Shown piece by piece: positions 18,288 to 26,561 of a stretch of 54,860 nucleotides of DNA. A program made the translations under genes and the position numbers. The notes beneath the pieces were generated by a model, which worked only from the letters and a program-made list of their open reading frames with translations, was not told the origin of the DNA and did not search any database. How positions within the stretch are numbered: the stretch's first letter is position 1; each line of letters begins with the position of its first letter. The stretch comes from Geminisphaera colitermitum TAV2 (GTDB taxonomy: Bacteria; Verrucomicrobiota; Verrucomicrobiia; Opitutales; Opitutaceae), in contig NZ_ABEA03000050.1 in assembly GCF_000171235.2 (NCBI RefSeq), positions 1 to 54,860 of the forward strand, read 5' to 3'.

Positions 18288-19349
18288 TCAGGATTCGGGT
18301 TGAGGTTGAGCGGCGGGAGCAGCGCCAGCATTGGTGGGGGTGGCGACTAGGTTAATAAACTCCACGGTGATGGTGAAGCGCGAGCGACCGGGCTGCACGA
18401 GCGGCTGGGGTTCGTTTTCCTTGGTTTTCTCTTCGGTGGTGGTCCCGAAGATGCCTCCAAATCCTTGTGGCCGGGCCTGAGGTCGGGGGGGGGGGGGGGG
18501 ACTGCCGCCGCCGGGACCACCGGGCTTTTCCGCCCCGGCCGGAACGATCTCGACGCTGCGCACGACGACAGGCACTTCGAAGGTGGCCAGTTGATTCAAA
18601 AAAGTGCGGAGAGCGCTGGTGTAACCGACAAAAGTCAGACGGAAGGCAGTGGCATCAACGAAATTGGGAACCCGCGCGGAGATGCGGGGATCGATGTCGA
18701 AAAAGTCACCGCCATCACCGCCACCTGAGCCGGAGGCGGGGGGGGGGGGGGCGGCGGCCCCATCGGCTCCGGGAGCCGAAGGCGCGACTGGACGCTCGCG
18801 GTGGTAGCCCACGAGTTCAATGGGTTGCTCGGTGGTGTTGGCCGCGAACAGGGTCGTCAGGAGGTGCTCGGTGATGAGCCGTTGACGAAATACGACGGGG
18901 ATCAGCGCCTCTTCAGGTCCATTGGTGTTGTAGCTGGCGAAACCGAAACGGAATCCGGGAGGGATGGCGACGCCAGCGGTTTGGGCGGCGACGCGCATGG
19001 TTTCGACAAATTGGGCAAACTGGAAGTAGGCCTCGGTCGAAGTCGCAGGCGGTATCGCCGTGAGAATTTTGCCGGCCGCGCTGCCACGACCACGCAGTTC
19101 CTGCTGGTAGGTGGCGAGGAGTTGGGTCATGCGCTGGAGATCCTCTTCCACAAGCCTGGCGTTCTCTTGGGACGGAAACGGATTTTTCCGCGCGAAACCC
19201 TGCAGGGTGTCCTCCCTCTGCTTGATCTGTTCCTGAGAGGTCGCATTGGTGCTGCGCAACGTCACGAGGAGCGTGGCCGCGCCAGCGGCGGCGAGGAACA
19301 GCACGGCGAGAGAGGAATAAAAAACGGGATGAGTTTTGAACTTGGCCAT
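18288..19349 (-). CDS. PilO-like pilus assembly protein (Amuc_1100-like)
   Basis: 353 residues. A membrane segment near the N terminus (VFYSSLAVLFLAAAGAATLLV, about 8-28), a coiled coil (QEQIKQREDTLQGFARKN; LVEEDLQRMTQLLATYQQEL) and a mixed domain ending in FTITVEFINLV fit the PilO/PilN fold that Amuc_1100 shares. It is longer than Amuc_1100 (317 residues) because of two Pro-rich inserts encoded by C homopolymers (18485-18500, 16 bases; 18738-18751, 14 bases). It starts 14 bases after the PilMN gene. In Akkermansia the homologue is an abundant surface-associated protein; the function here is inferred from synteny. Confidence 0.8.
   Translation of the reverse strand: MAKFKTHPVFYSSLAVLFLAAAGAATLLVTLRSTNATSQEQIKQREDTLQGFARKNPFPSQENARLVEEDLQRMTQLLATYQQELRGRGSAAGKILTAIPPATSTEAYFQFAQFVETMRVAAQTAGVAIPPGFRFGFASYNTNGPEEALIPVVFRQRLITEHLLTTLFAANTTEQPIELVGYHRERPVAPSAPGADGAAAPPPPASGSGGGDGGDFFDIDPRISARVPNFVDATAFRLTFVGYTSALRTFLNQLATFEVPVVVRSVEIVPAGAEKPGGPGGGSPPPPPRPQARPQGFGGIFGTTTEEKTKENEPQPLVQPGRSRFTITVEFINLVATPTNAGAAPAAQPQPES
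18485..18500. repeat. G16 homopolymer in the PilO-like gene
   Basis: Reads as C16 on the coding strand, encoding a Pro run in frame. A second tract, G14 at 18738-18751, encodes another Pro run in the same gene. Any change not divisible by three would truncate the protein. Confidence 0.95.
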
Positions 19350-19363
19350 GGGTGCGAGGGCGG

Positions 19364-21067
19364 TCAGAGGGGACGTTTCGGGTTGACCACGAGGATGAAG
19401 TCAAAACGGAGGATGCCAGGCATGGTGGCGTCGAAACGTTCGCTCTCAACGTTGGCGATAAATTGGGAACCGCGGAAGCTTTCCAGCAAGGTTTTGACCT
19501 GAGCGTAAGAATCCTGGCTGACGAGGGAGATGGGGTTTTTTACGTCAAGCAAGCGGCCGGAGAGGTGCAGGCGCACGATGTCGGCGTTGGTTGCGGGTGC
19601 GGGAGCGCCGCGTCCGCCAAAGAGCCCGCCCCCCCCCCCGCCGCCGCCTTGCGGTCCGCCGGCGCGGATAACCACGAGTTGGTCAAGCCAGACGTCGCCG
19701 GTCTTGTGCAAGCGGTCTTGGAGATCGGTGAGGAAGTTGACCCAATTGGACTTGCCCTCTGCGAGGACGTGAATGGCGTCCACCTGTTTGCGAAGCGCGG
19801 CGATTTTGCCGATATTGGTGTCGTTGCGGTTCTGGATGGTTTGCAGGGGGAGGATGGCGTGGTTGAGGCGGCCAAGCTGGGCATTGAGGCTCCGCCGGAG
19901 GCGTTCGGCCTGGATCACCGGAGGAACAAAGGCGAGGGCAACAATCGCGGCGGCTGCGATCATGAACGGGACGCGACTGCGAAACTCCAGGCGTTTCTTG
20001 ATCGTCGGCGGCACCATGTTGAGGATTTTTTCGTCCTTGGCCGCAGGCACCGCGAGGCCGATGAGAGCAGGCAACAGGGTGGCAACTTCCGCAGCGTCGG
20101 CCGCTTTGCCCGTGGTGCCAACGGTGCGCAGGGGATCGAAGGCCTCGACCGGCATCTTGAGACGGGCGCTGAGTTCCTGGGCCAGACCGGGAATGAGTGA
20201 ACCGCCGCCCGTCAGGAGCACGGCCACGGGCTGGGACGCGCCGCTCTGGCGGCGATAGTTGACCGTGGAACGCGTGATTTCGAGGTGAAGGCGACCGATG
20301 AAACTCTGGACGGCATTGGTCACGGCATGACGCGCCGGGGAGGTTTCGGGCAATTCACTCTGACCGCTGAGCACCTGAACCTTGAGCGATTCGCTGTGCG
20401 AGAAGTCCTGTTTGATCTCGTCCGAGATATGCTGGGTGATGGTATTGCCAGCGTGCGGAATGGTGCGGATGAAGAAACGGTGAGGCTCGGTAAAAATCAG
20501 GTCGGTGGAGCGCGCACCGATGTCCACGATGATGACGCCTTCGGCGAAATCGGCGTAATTGGCCCGGAAGCAACGCAGCACGGCGGTCGTGGAGGCGGTG
20601 ACCTTTTCAACCGTAAGGCCGGCTTCGGCAACGGCGGCGCAAATGGATTCGGCGATGTCGAGTTTGGCGGCGGCGAGCATCACCTCCATGTCGAGGCCGT
20701 CGTCGGAGACCGTCACGTGATCCCAAACCACTTCGCTGAGCGGATAGGGGATGTTTTGCTGGGCTTCGAAGGCGATGATCCGCTCGCGTTTCGATTTGTC
20801 CACGGCAGGCGTCTTGACGAACTTGCTCAGCGTGTGGTGCCCGGGAAGGGCAAGGGTGACGGCACCGCTGAACCTCTCGCGCCGGACGATTTCGGTCAGC
20901 GATTCGCCAAAAAACAGCGGCCAGTCGGCCTCCTGAGCGGCATCGGGATTGAACGTCTCGACCGCCAGTCGCTCAAGGGTGAGGCGACCGGTTTTATCTT
21001 TGGTAAAGAGGCCGCATGCAACGTGGCCAGCGCCACAATCAACGGCGAGAACGCGAGGGGATGCCAT
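19364..21067 (-). CDS. PilM-PilN fusion protein (Amuc_1101-like)
   Basis: 567 residues. Residues 1-345 are an actin-fold PilM/FtsA-type ATPase: phosphate-1 loop VDCGAGHVACGL (9-20), phosphate-2 VIIVDIGARSTDLIF (178-192) and adenosine motif LLTGGGSLIPGL (284-295). From about 347 (KILNMVPPTIKKRLEFR) it continues as a PilN protein: the INLLP-like opening, one membrane segment (365-385), a coiled coil (RRSLNAQLGRLNHAILPLQT) and a C-terminal ferredoxin-like domain. A Gly run at about 477-485 is encoded by a 12-base homopolymer (19629-19640). Fusing the cytosolic ring protein to its membrane partner replaces the PilM-PilN peptide contact known from other type IV pili. Confidence 0.88.
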   Translation of the reverse strand: MASPRVLAVDCGAGHVACGLFTKDKTGRLTLERLAVETFNPDAAQEADWPLFFGESLTEIVRRERFSGAVTLALPGHHTLSKFVKTPAVDKSKRERIIAFEAQQNIPYPLSEVVWDHVTVSDDGLDMEVMLAAAKLDIAESICAAVAEAGLTVEKVTASTTAVLRCFRANYADFAEGVIIVDIGARSTDLIFTEPHRFFIRTIPHAGNTITQHISDEIKQDFSHSESLKVQVLSGQSELPETSPARHAVTNAVQSFIGRLHLEITRSTVNYRRQSGASQPVAVLLTGGGSLIPGLAQELSARLKMPVEAFDPLRTVGTTGKAADAAEVATLLPALIGLAVPAAKDEKILNMVPPTIKKRLEFRSRVPFMIAAAAIVALAFVPPVIQAERLRRSLNAQLGRLNHAILPLQTIQNRNDTNIGKIAALRKQVDAIHVLAEGKSNWVNFLTDLQDRLHKTGDVWLDQLVVIRAGGPQGGGGGGGGLFGGRGAPAPATNADIVRLHLSGRLLDVKNPISLVSQDSYAQVKTLLESFRGSQFIANVESERFDATMPGILRFDFILVVNPKRPL

Positions 21068-21158
21068 AGGGGAGGAATTGAAAAGGTGGAGTCGGTTTCA
21101 GAGTCGCGGGGTTGAGGCAAGAGAATTCCGGCCATCGGCACCGTCGCGCCTGAGAAAT

Positions 21159-21800
21159 TTAGAGTTGTTCACGGCGCACGGCAGTTGGCGCCTTTTTATT
21201 GGAATCGTTAAAGAAGGGAGTGAGGTGCTGCGGTTGCAGGATGCCGTCGTTGGCACCCGCCTTGCTGGAAATTTCCGCCATGAAACTCTCCACCTTGGGC
21301 AGACCGCTGGAAACTGCGGCGCGTCCGGCCTGTTCGGTGGAAACCTCCTCGCCCCCGACGGCAAGGGTCACGAGGTAATATTTGACCGAGGCGGAAATCG
21401 TGTCGCGCTTCACGACTTCGGGCGGCAGGTAGAAACGGACAAAGTTACGCCCCGTTTCCAGTGCCACCATCTCGACCGAGGCGCGGTAAAGCTGAATGGG
21501 CGGCGAGCCCTTCGGAGGCGAAGTCACCTCAAGACCAAGGTTCAGTGTAACGCGGACGTGGTTGACGAAACGCTCAACACCCGACCCGGGCGATTTCACG
21601 TTGAGCTCAATCTCGGCCTCCAGCCATTGACCGGAAATACTGGAGGAGGCACCGGGATTCTGCTTGTTGAAACGCACATTGATCACCTCGACGGAACCTG
21701 CTTTTTTGGTGGCCCCTGCGGGCGGCGTCTGCGCCCAGGCCGAGGCGGTCAAGATCAGAAAGAACGGGATGATCCAGCGAATGCATTGCGTCGTTTTCAT
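21159..21800 (-). CDS. Secreted protein of the pilus-like locus (Amuc_1102-like)
   Basis: 213 residues from the ATG at 21800, chosen because it gives a clear signal peptide (CIRWIIPFFLILTASAWAQT); the longer frame to 21896 would bury it. The mature part is beta-rich with conserved-looking pieces VEVINVRFNKQNPG, WLEAEIELNVKSPG and FVRFYLPPEVVKRDTISA. First gene of the five-gene minus-strand locus, 91 bases before pilMN. The Akkermansia homologue Amuc_1102 belongs to the same cluster; the molecular role is unknown. Probably periplasmic or surface associated. Confidence 0.75.
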   Translation of the reverse strand: MKTTQCIRWIIPFFLILTASAWAQTPPAGATKKAGSVEVINVRFNKQNPGASSSISGQWLEAEIELNVKSPGSGVERFVNHVRVTLNLGLEVTSPPKGSPPIQLYRASVEMVALETGRNFVRFYLPPEVVKRDTISASVKYYLVTLAVGGEEVSTEQAGRAAVSSGLPKVESFMAEISSKAGANDGILQPQHLTPFFNDSNKKAPTAVRREQL

Positions 21801-21927
21801 GGGGACAAGTCCGTCACCCTTGCGGATGCTCCGGCATGCGTCACGCCAAAATGTCAAGCATGCTAAAAGTTTGTGTCCCGATGCTCCCCCCACCATCTCG
21901 AAGCTCCATCAGCAAACCACGCCATCC

Positions 21928-22446
21928 ATGCCGACCACTCAAGCCACACCCGCCACACTCTCCCACAAAATCGCGGTCCTCGTTTTTCTGGAAAACGAAC
22001 ACGGCGAACACCTTCTCATCCTGCGAGCCCGCCACCCCAACGCCGGGACATGGAGCCCCATCGGCGGCAAACTCGAAACCTCACTCGGCGAATCGCCCTT
22101 CGAATGCGCCGTGCGCGAGACGTACGAAGAAACCGGTTTCGAGATCACCACCGCCGACCTGCATCTCTTCGCCATGATCGCGGAAAAAGCCTACGAAGGC
22201 GAATCGCACTGGCTCCTGTTCCTCTTTCGCTGCCGCAAACCGATCCCCGCTCTTCCGCCCGAAATCAGCGAAGGCCGCTTCGGTTTTTATTCGCGTGCCG
22301 CCCTCGACTCGCTGCCCCTGCCCGAGACCGACCGCACCGCACTCTGGCAAATCTACGACCGCCACCGCGACGGGTTCGTTGCCCTGCGCGCCAACTGCGC
22401 CCCCGGTCAACCGCTCGCACTCACCATCGAGCAAACCATGCCTTGA
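21928..22446 (+). CDS. Nudix hydrolase
   Basis: 172 residues; hydrolyses a nucleoside diphosphate linked to another group, substrate not predictable. The Nudix box spans about residues 46-71 (GGKLETSLGESPFECAVRE then TYEETGF). The REx2EExG core binding Mg2+ is complete, but the loop between GGK and GES is two residues longer than the usual GX5E spacing. The start at 21928 is chosen because the fold begins (HKIAVLVFLENEHGEHLLIL) soon after it. It is divergent from the pilus-like locus, and a palindromic repeat follows at once. Confidence 0.85.
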   Translation: MPTTQATPATLSHKIAVLVFLENEHGEHLLILRARHPNAGTWSPIGGKLETSLGESPFECAVRETYEETGFEITTADLHLFAMIAEKAYEGESHWLLFLFRCRKPIPALPPEISEGRFGFYSRAALDSLPLPETDRTALWQIYDRHRDGFVALRANCAPGQPLALTIEQTMP

Positions 22447-22527
22447 ACATCGAACGTCCAACATCCAATGACAGAATCCGCCCTCCGCTGTCCGCCCTCC
22501 GACATTGGATGTTGGATGTTCGACGTT
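22446..22527. repeat. Palindromic repeat family C
   Basis: Left arm from 22446 begins AACATCGAACGTCCAACATC; right arm 22503-22527 begins CATTGGATGTTGGATGTT. They pair over 25 bases with one mismatch. Directly after are three or four GCGTCTGCGC units (22538-22577). It overlaps the last base of the Nudix gene stop and fills the gap to dnaX. Confidence 0.85.
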
Positions 22528-22620
22528 CGATGTTGGACGTTCGCAGACGCGTCTGCGCGTCTGCGCGCGTCTGCGTATACGGGCTTGCACCACGCCGCGC
22601 CCGACTAGAAAACAAGCGCT

Positions 22621-24473
22621 GTGTCTAACAACGGTTACCAAGTCATTGCCCGCAAGTGGCGTCCCCAGACCTTTGACGACGTCGTCGGTCAGGACCACGT
22701 CGTCCGCACCCTGAAAAACGCCATTGCGCGCAACCGCATCGCGCACGCCTACCTCTTCGTCGGCCCGCGCGGCACCGGCAAAACCTCCACCGCGCGCATC
22801 TTTGCCAAGGCCCTCAATTGCACCGACGGCCCCAAGGCCGACTTCGATCCCGCCGACCCCGCCGTCAAATCCATCACCGACGGCACCTCGATGGACGTCA
22901 TCGAAATCGACGGCGCCTCCAACAACTCCGTCGATCAAATCCGCGACCTCCGTGACGACGTCCGCTACGCCCCCACTCAGGGCAAGTTCAAGATCTACAT
23001 CATCGACGAAGTCCACATGCTCTCGACCGCCGCGTTCAACGCGCTGCTCAAAACCCTCGAAGAGCCGCCCGAACACGTGAAATTCGTCTTCGCCACCACC
23101 GACGTCCAAAAAGTCCTCCCCACCATCCTCTCGCGCTGCCAGCGTTTCGACCTCAAGCCCATCCCCGACGACCTCATCATCAAGCGCCTCGCCCAAATCG
23201 GCGCCGACGAAAAAATCAACGCCACCCCCGAAGCCCTCGCCTGCATCGCCCGCATGGCCGACGGCGGCATGAGAGACGCCCAGTCGATCTTCGACCAGAT
23301 GATTTCCTTTTGCGGCGCGGAGATTGCCGAAGCCGACGTCCTCGACGTTTACGGCCTCGTCTCCACTGAACAAATCGCCGCCCTCGCCGGAGCGATTGCC
23401 GCGGGCAACCACAAAGAACTCGTCCGCATCATCGACGACTGCGACGCCAACGGCCGCGACCTCGTCCGCCTCCTGCACGACCTCCAGGCCAGCATCCGCG
23501 CCGCCCTCCTCGACGCCATCGCCAACAACGGACGCACCACCCTCCTGGGCAACGTGCCCATGACCACCGAGCAAGTCACCCGCCTGCTCGACGCCCTGCG
23601 CGAAGGCGAAGGCAGCGTGAAACTCGGCCTCTCCGACAAAATCAACTTCGAAGTCACGCTCCTCAAAGCCGTCGAATCCAGCCGCAGCCGCGCCATCGAC
23701 TCCCTCATCAAAGAACTCTCCGCCCTCGCCGAAGCCGCGCCCGACACCACCATTTCCGAACCCGGCGGCGAAAAAAAAAAGCCCTGATCGCCCGGCTTGA
23801 AGAACGCCTGCTGGCCGCCCTTGCCGACGGCGCTGCCACGGCCGAGGCCGCCAGCCAGGCCTTTGCCCTCGTCGCCGCCTCCAATGCCGTCGCCAGCGCA
23901 ACCGCTGCCGCCAACGCCGCGCAAGGCTCCCCCCCCCCCCCCCCCCCCCCGGCGCGCAATCCCGGCCCGCGCTTCGTGGAACGCGCTTCCGCCGACGACC
24001 CTGCTGACTACGCCGAAGACCTCGACGCTGCCCCCCTCCCCTCCCCTGCCACGCCGCCGGGACCGGCCACCAGTGGCTACGACATTGACGCAGCCTTTGC
24101 GGCCTCGGCCTTTGCCTCCTCCAGCGACGACGAAGGCATGCCCGTGGCGATCGACGACGACGGCGCGCCTCCACCCGACGCCGCCACCGAAGCGGCCATG
24201 GTCGCCGAATTGCGCACCCGCAACCAATCCCCGTCCGGAACCAGCCGGGGCGGCAGCAGAAACGGAGCCACAAACGGAGGTGGCGGCGGAATCTCCGCCC
24301 GCGCGCTTGCCGGACAGGATGAGCGGGTGGACCCCAAGACCCTGCCCAAGCTCGAAGACCTGGCGGCGCGCATCCCGGACAACGTCCGCGACACCCTCGA
24401 TGAACTCTTTCGCGGACGCTTCATCGACGTCAAAAAAGTCCCCCCCGCCGTGCTGAAAAAAAAATCCAAATGA
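22621..24473 (+). CDS. dnaX: DNA polymerase III gamma/tau subunit, apparently with programmed -1 frameshift
   Basis: Clamp-loader ATPase of the replisome. GTG start at 22621. Residues 1-388 in the first frame hold AAA+ motifs: Walker [15 protein letters not shown] (about 48-61), Walker B IIDEVH, sensor 1 FATTD and the SRC motif ILSRCQRF, followed by clamp-loader domain III. This frame stops at 23785-23787, right after A10-G. The exact heptamer A-AAA-AAG (23775-23781), in the phase used by E. coli dnaX, allows a -1 shift into a frame open from 23781 to 24473 (230 more residues, Ala/Pro-rich then [20 protein letters not shown]), giving gamma-like 388 and tau-like 617 residues. Of the zinc-module cysteines only the first (ALNCTDGP) is seen. 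A 22-base C tract (23929-23950) lies in the tau-only part. Confidence 0.93.
23775..23781 (+). promoter_or_regulatory. dnaX slippery heptamer A-AAA-AAG
   Basis: Within A10-G (23771-23781) the zero-frame codons are GAA AAA AAA AAG CCC TGA, so tandem slippage on AAA-AAG moves reading into the -1 frame one codon before the stop. A run of ten A could equally cause transcriptional slippage, as known for Thermus dnaX. A strong downstream hairpin or upstream Shine-Dalgarno-like stimulator is not obvious. Confidence 0.85.
23929..23950. repeat. C22 homopolymer in dnaX
   Basis: Encodes a Pro run in the linker of the frameshifted (tau-like) product, and the -1 frame stays open across it at this length. 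It is the longest homopolymer in the window. Confidence 0.95.
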
Positions 24474-24487
24474 CGAAGCGAGGATTT

Positions 24488-24628
24488 TTATCAACTGAAG
24501 TTACGCGAAGCGTCGTGGCGCGGGCGTCTCGCCCGCAGACGGCGCGGAGCGCCGCCCTGAGACAGGGCTGAGAGGAACGCAGAAGCGGGCGAAACGCCCG
24601 CGCCACTGCCCCCCAATCAGTTATCAAC
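24488..24628. repeat. Palindromic repeat family D with flanking direct repeats
   Basis: Arms GTGGCGCGGGCGTCTCGC (24515 on, 22 bases) and GCGGGCGAAACGCCCGCGCC (24585 on, 22 bases) are inverted copies with one mismatch, each a GCGGGCG hairpin. An 8-base direct repeat TTATCAAC flanks the unit (24488-24495; 24621-24628), which could be a target duplication. It lies between the convergent ends of dnaX and the nitronate monooxygenase-like gene. Confidence 0.85.
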
Positions 24629-24646
24629 CTAAACGCCGCAGTTGAG

Positions 24647-26299
24647 CTATCCCGCCACCTCTGCTGTCGCCGGTTCTCTATCTTCCGTCCTCTCCGACAG
24701 CGGCGTGGCCGCCGTCGTCAGGTCAGCCAGCAAAGCCCGCACCACATCTGAAGCATGATAGGAGTCCGCGCCTGCCGGAATATAACGGGCGATGCCAGAA
24801 ACATCTTTGCCTGCCGTGATGAGCGGAAGCTCCACGTCGGCACCGGAGGAAACCGCAGTCGCATCCGAGTTGTCCGTGTCCGCAACCTGAGCTTGGGCCG
24901 CAGCCGCACGACGACGACGCGCCAGCGACTGACCAAGATCAACAGTGGCGAGCAAGGCATTGCACAAACACTTGCGTCCCTTCGTCTCGCTGATGTCGCC
25001 GCCCTTGCGCACGAAATCCGCCTCCGGCTCCGCCGCGCAACGATAACCCAGCGTGCCATCGGCGCGCCTGTATCCCTGCCGCAAATACCCCAAATCGCAC
25101 ACCCGCGTGCGCGCCGTGTAGTGAATTTCCTCTGACAAGGTACCGCCCATTTGCAGCACCTTGAACGGGAACCCCGTCGGCGAAGCCAGCGGATCGGTCC
25201 ATGCCCTTGCGGCCCCCGCGCGACTGAGCGCGCAGGCCTGCCGCTTGAGCGCAGGAGTGATGCCCGATTCCTCACAAAATGCGAAAGCCGTGCCCACCTG
25301 CACCCCTGCCGCACCCTGGCGGCGCGCATCGGCCAAGCGACCCGGTTGCCCGCACTCGCCAGCCAGCCAAAACGGCAGACCAAGCGCGCGGATTTTTTCA
25401 ATATCAGCCACATCGCGAGCGCCATAAACCGGCTCGCCTCCCTCATCCAAAACCATCTCACCGCGCGGCGGCGCATTGTGTCCGCCAGCCGTATCGCCCT
25501 CGATGACAAAACCGTCCACGCGCCCCGTGGCCTTGCGTGCCAGCGTCGTGGCCAGCGGAGCCGAACTCACAATCGCCAGAAACTTCGGACGCTTCAACAC
25601 AGGCGCCTCGCCGCCCATGAACGCCACAGGATTGAACACCGCTTGCGCCACCCGGGCGTTGGCCATCTCCGCCGCCAACGCGGCCGCTATCGCAGACGCC
25701 CCCGTCGGTTCGCCTGAACTCACCGCCCCGTTCCCCGACAATTGCGAAGGCGCGCACGCCACGGGAATATCAAGCTCTGCGGACTCACCACGCGCGAAGC
25801 GATCGAGCACGCCGGGAATCAAACGCGGAATGCCCGCTCCCATGAGCACGTAATCCACGCCCGCCAACATAGCCCCGAACAACGAGGCCAGCGTCGGGAA
25901 CGCGACCTTTTCCAAAAGATTGATTCCGACCACGCCATCGTGACCCTTTTTTGCCAAGGCAACCTCAACGAAATTGGCCACCACCGTCAGCTCTGTCAGT
26001 TCAGGAGAATAGGACGCGGTGGGCATCGGCACTGGGGCGAAGCTCGCGGTGTCCTCCTTGCCGCCCGGCACGAAGTAACGCTCAAGAATCCGGGTGGCCA
26101 TTGCCTGAATCGGAAATTGATCAAGAGCCCAGCGCATGTGCCCGCCTTCGTCGCCCTGTTGAAGCCGACGCGCCAGCACCACCGCCAGGATCGTGCCGGA
26201 CACGACGCCCAACTGTCCCAGACGAGAAACCGCATTGGCAAGGGGCCAGCCTGAAACGGCGACGCCCATTCCGCCCTGAATGATAAGTGGATCTGACAT
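24647..26299 (-). CDS. Nitronate monooxygenase-like FMN enzyme (2-nitropropane dioxygenase / PfaD-like family)
   Basis: 550 residues from the ATG at 26299. TIM-barrel flavoenzyme: the opening PLIIQGGMGVAVSGWPLANAVS is the flavin-binding strand-loop of nitronate monooxygenases, and VIEGDTAGGHNAPPRGE carries the His usually acting as catalytic base. Further barrel segments are FLAIVSSAPLATTLARK and GLPFWLAGECGQPGRLADARR. It is much longer than simple nitronate monooxygenases (about 320-370) and nearer the PfaD subgroup, with a C-terminal extension of about 120 residues (KGGDISETKGRKCLCNALL). No polyketide or polyunsaturated fatty-acid synthase genes are near, so a PfaD role is unlikely. An alternative is another flavin-dependent oxidoreductase of this fold. 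Confidence 0.82.
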   Translation of the reverse strand: MSDPLIIQGGMGVAVSGWPLANAVSRLGQLGVVSGTILAVVLARRLQQGDEGGHMRWALDQFPIQAMATRILERYFVPGGKEDTASFAPVPMPTASYSPELTELTVVANFVEVALAKKGHDGVVGINLLEKVAFPTLASLFGAMLAGVDYVLMGAGIPRLIPGVLDRFARGESAELDIPVACAPSQLSGNGAVSSGEPTGASAIAAALAAEMANARVAQAVFNPVAFMGGEAPVLKRPKFLAIVSSAPLATTLARKATGRVDGFVIEGDTAGGHNAPPRGEMVLDEGGEPVYGARDVADIEKIRALGLPFWLAGECGQPGRLADARRQGAAGVQVGTAFAFCEESGITPALKRQACALSRAGAARAWTDPLASPTGFPFKVLQMGGTLSEEIHYTARTRVCDLGYLRQGYRRADGTLGYRCAAEPEADFVRKGGDISETKGRKCLCNALLATVDLGQSLARRRRAAAAQAQVADTDNSDATAVSSGADVELPLITAGKDVSGIARYIPAGADSYHASDVVRALLADLTTAATPLSERTEDREPATAEVAG

Positions 26300-26533
26300 G
26301 ATGCTGGTTCGATTGAAAAAATCCCCCGGAGATAAACTCCAGTGGGGAGAAAACCATTGCGGCGGTGTCTCAGTAAGCCTCCCCTCTTGCCGCGAGGGAA
26401 TGAGCATCTGCTTTGCAAGGGCGATAGTGCTCCTGCTACTAACCGATGTGCAAAATGCTACTGACGACTAATGAATCCTCAGCTTGATGAGTTACGCCAG
26501 CCGCATGATGCGGTTAACAACTCCTTGCGAAAG
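26300..26533. other. Spacer between nitronate-monooxygenase-like gene and toxin-antitoxin pair
   Basis: Holds the promoters for the divergent genes. I see no gene and no hairpin terminator. A clear -35/-10 pair cannot be chosen by eye. Confidence 0.5.
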
Positions 26534-26550
26534 GGAAGCAAATAGCTTCC
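26534..26550. promoter_or_regulatory. Palindrome GGAAGC-N5-GCTTCC before the antitoxin, possible autoregulatory operator
   Basis: Perfect 6-base arms around AAATA, 11 bases before the antitoxin ATG at 26562. FitAB/VapBC complexes are known to repress their own promoter through such palindromes; that it acts here is inference. Confidence 0.55.
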
Positions 26551-26561
26551 TTTTGTTCAAC

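Noticed and set aside
22446-22600. CRISPR array between the Nudix gene and dnaX
   Set aside because: The repeats are inverted and irregular with no equal spacers, so this is a palindromic element.
22081-24273. Long minus-strand frame opposite the Nudix gene and dnaX
   Set aside because: Arg/Gly-rich low-complexity antisense translation that crosses two real genes and a repeat.
24647-26299. PfaD role in polyunsaturated fatty-acid or polyketide synthesis
   Set aside because: No synthase genes (pfaA-C type) are near; only the fold is shared, so a general nitronate monooxygenase-like call is safer.
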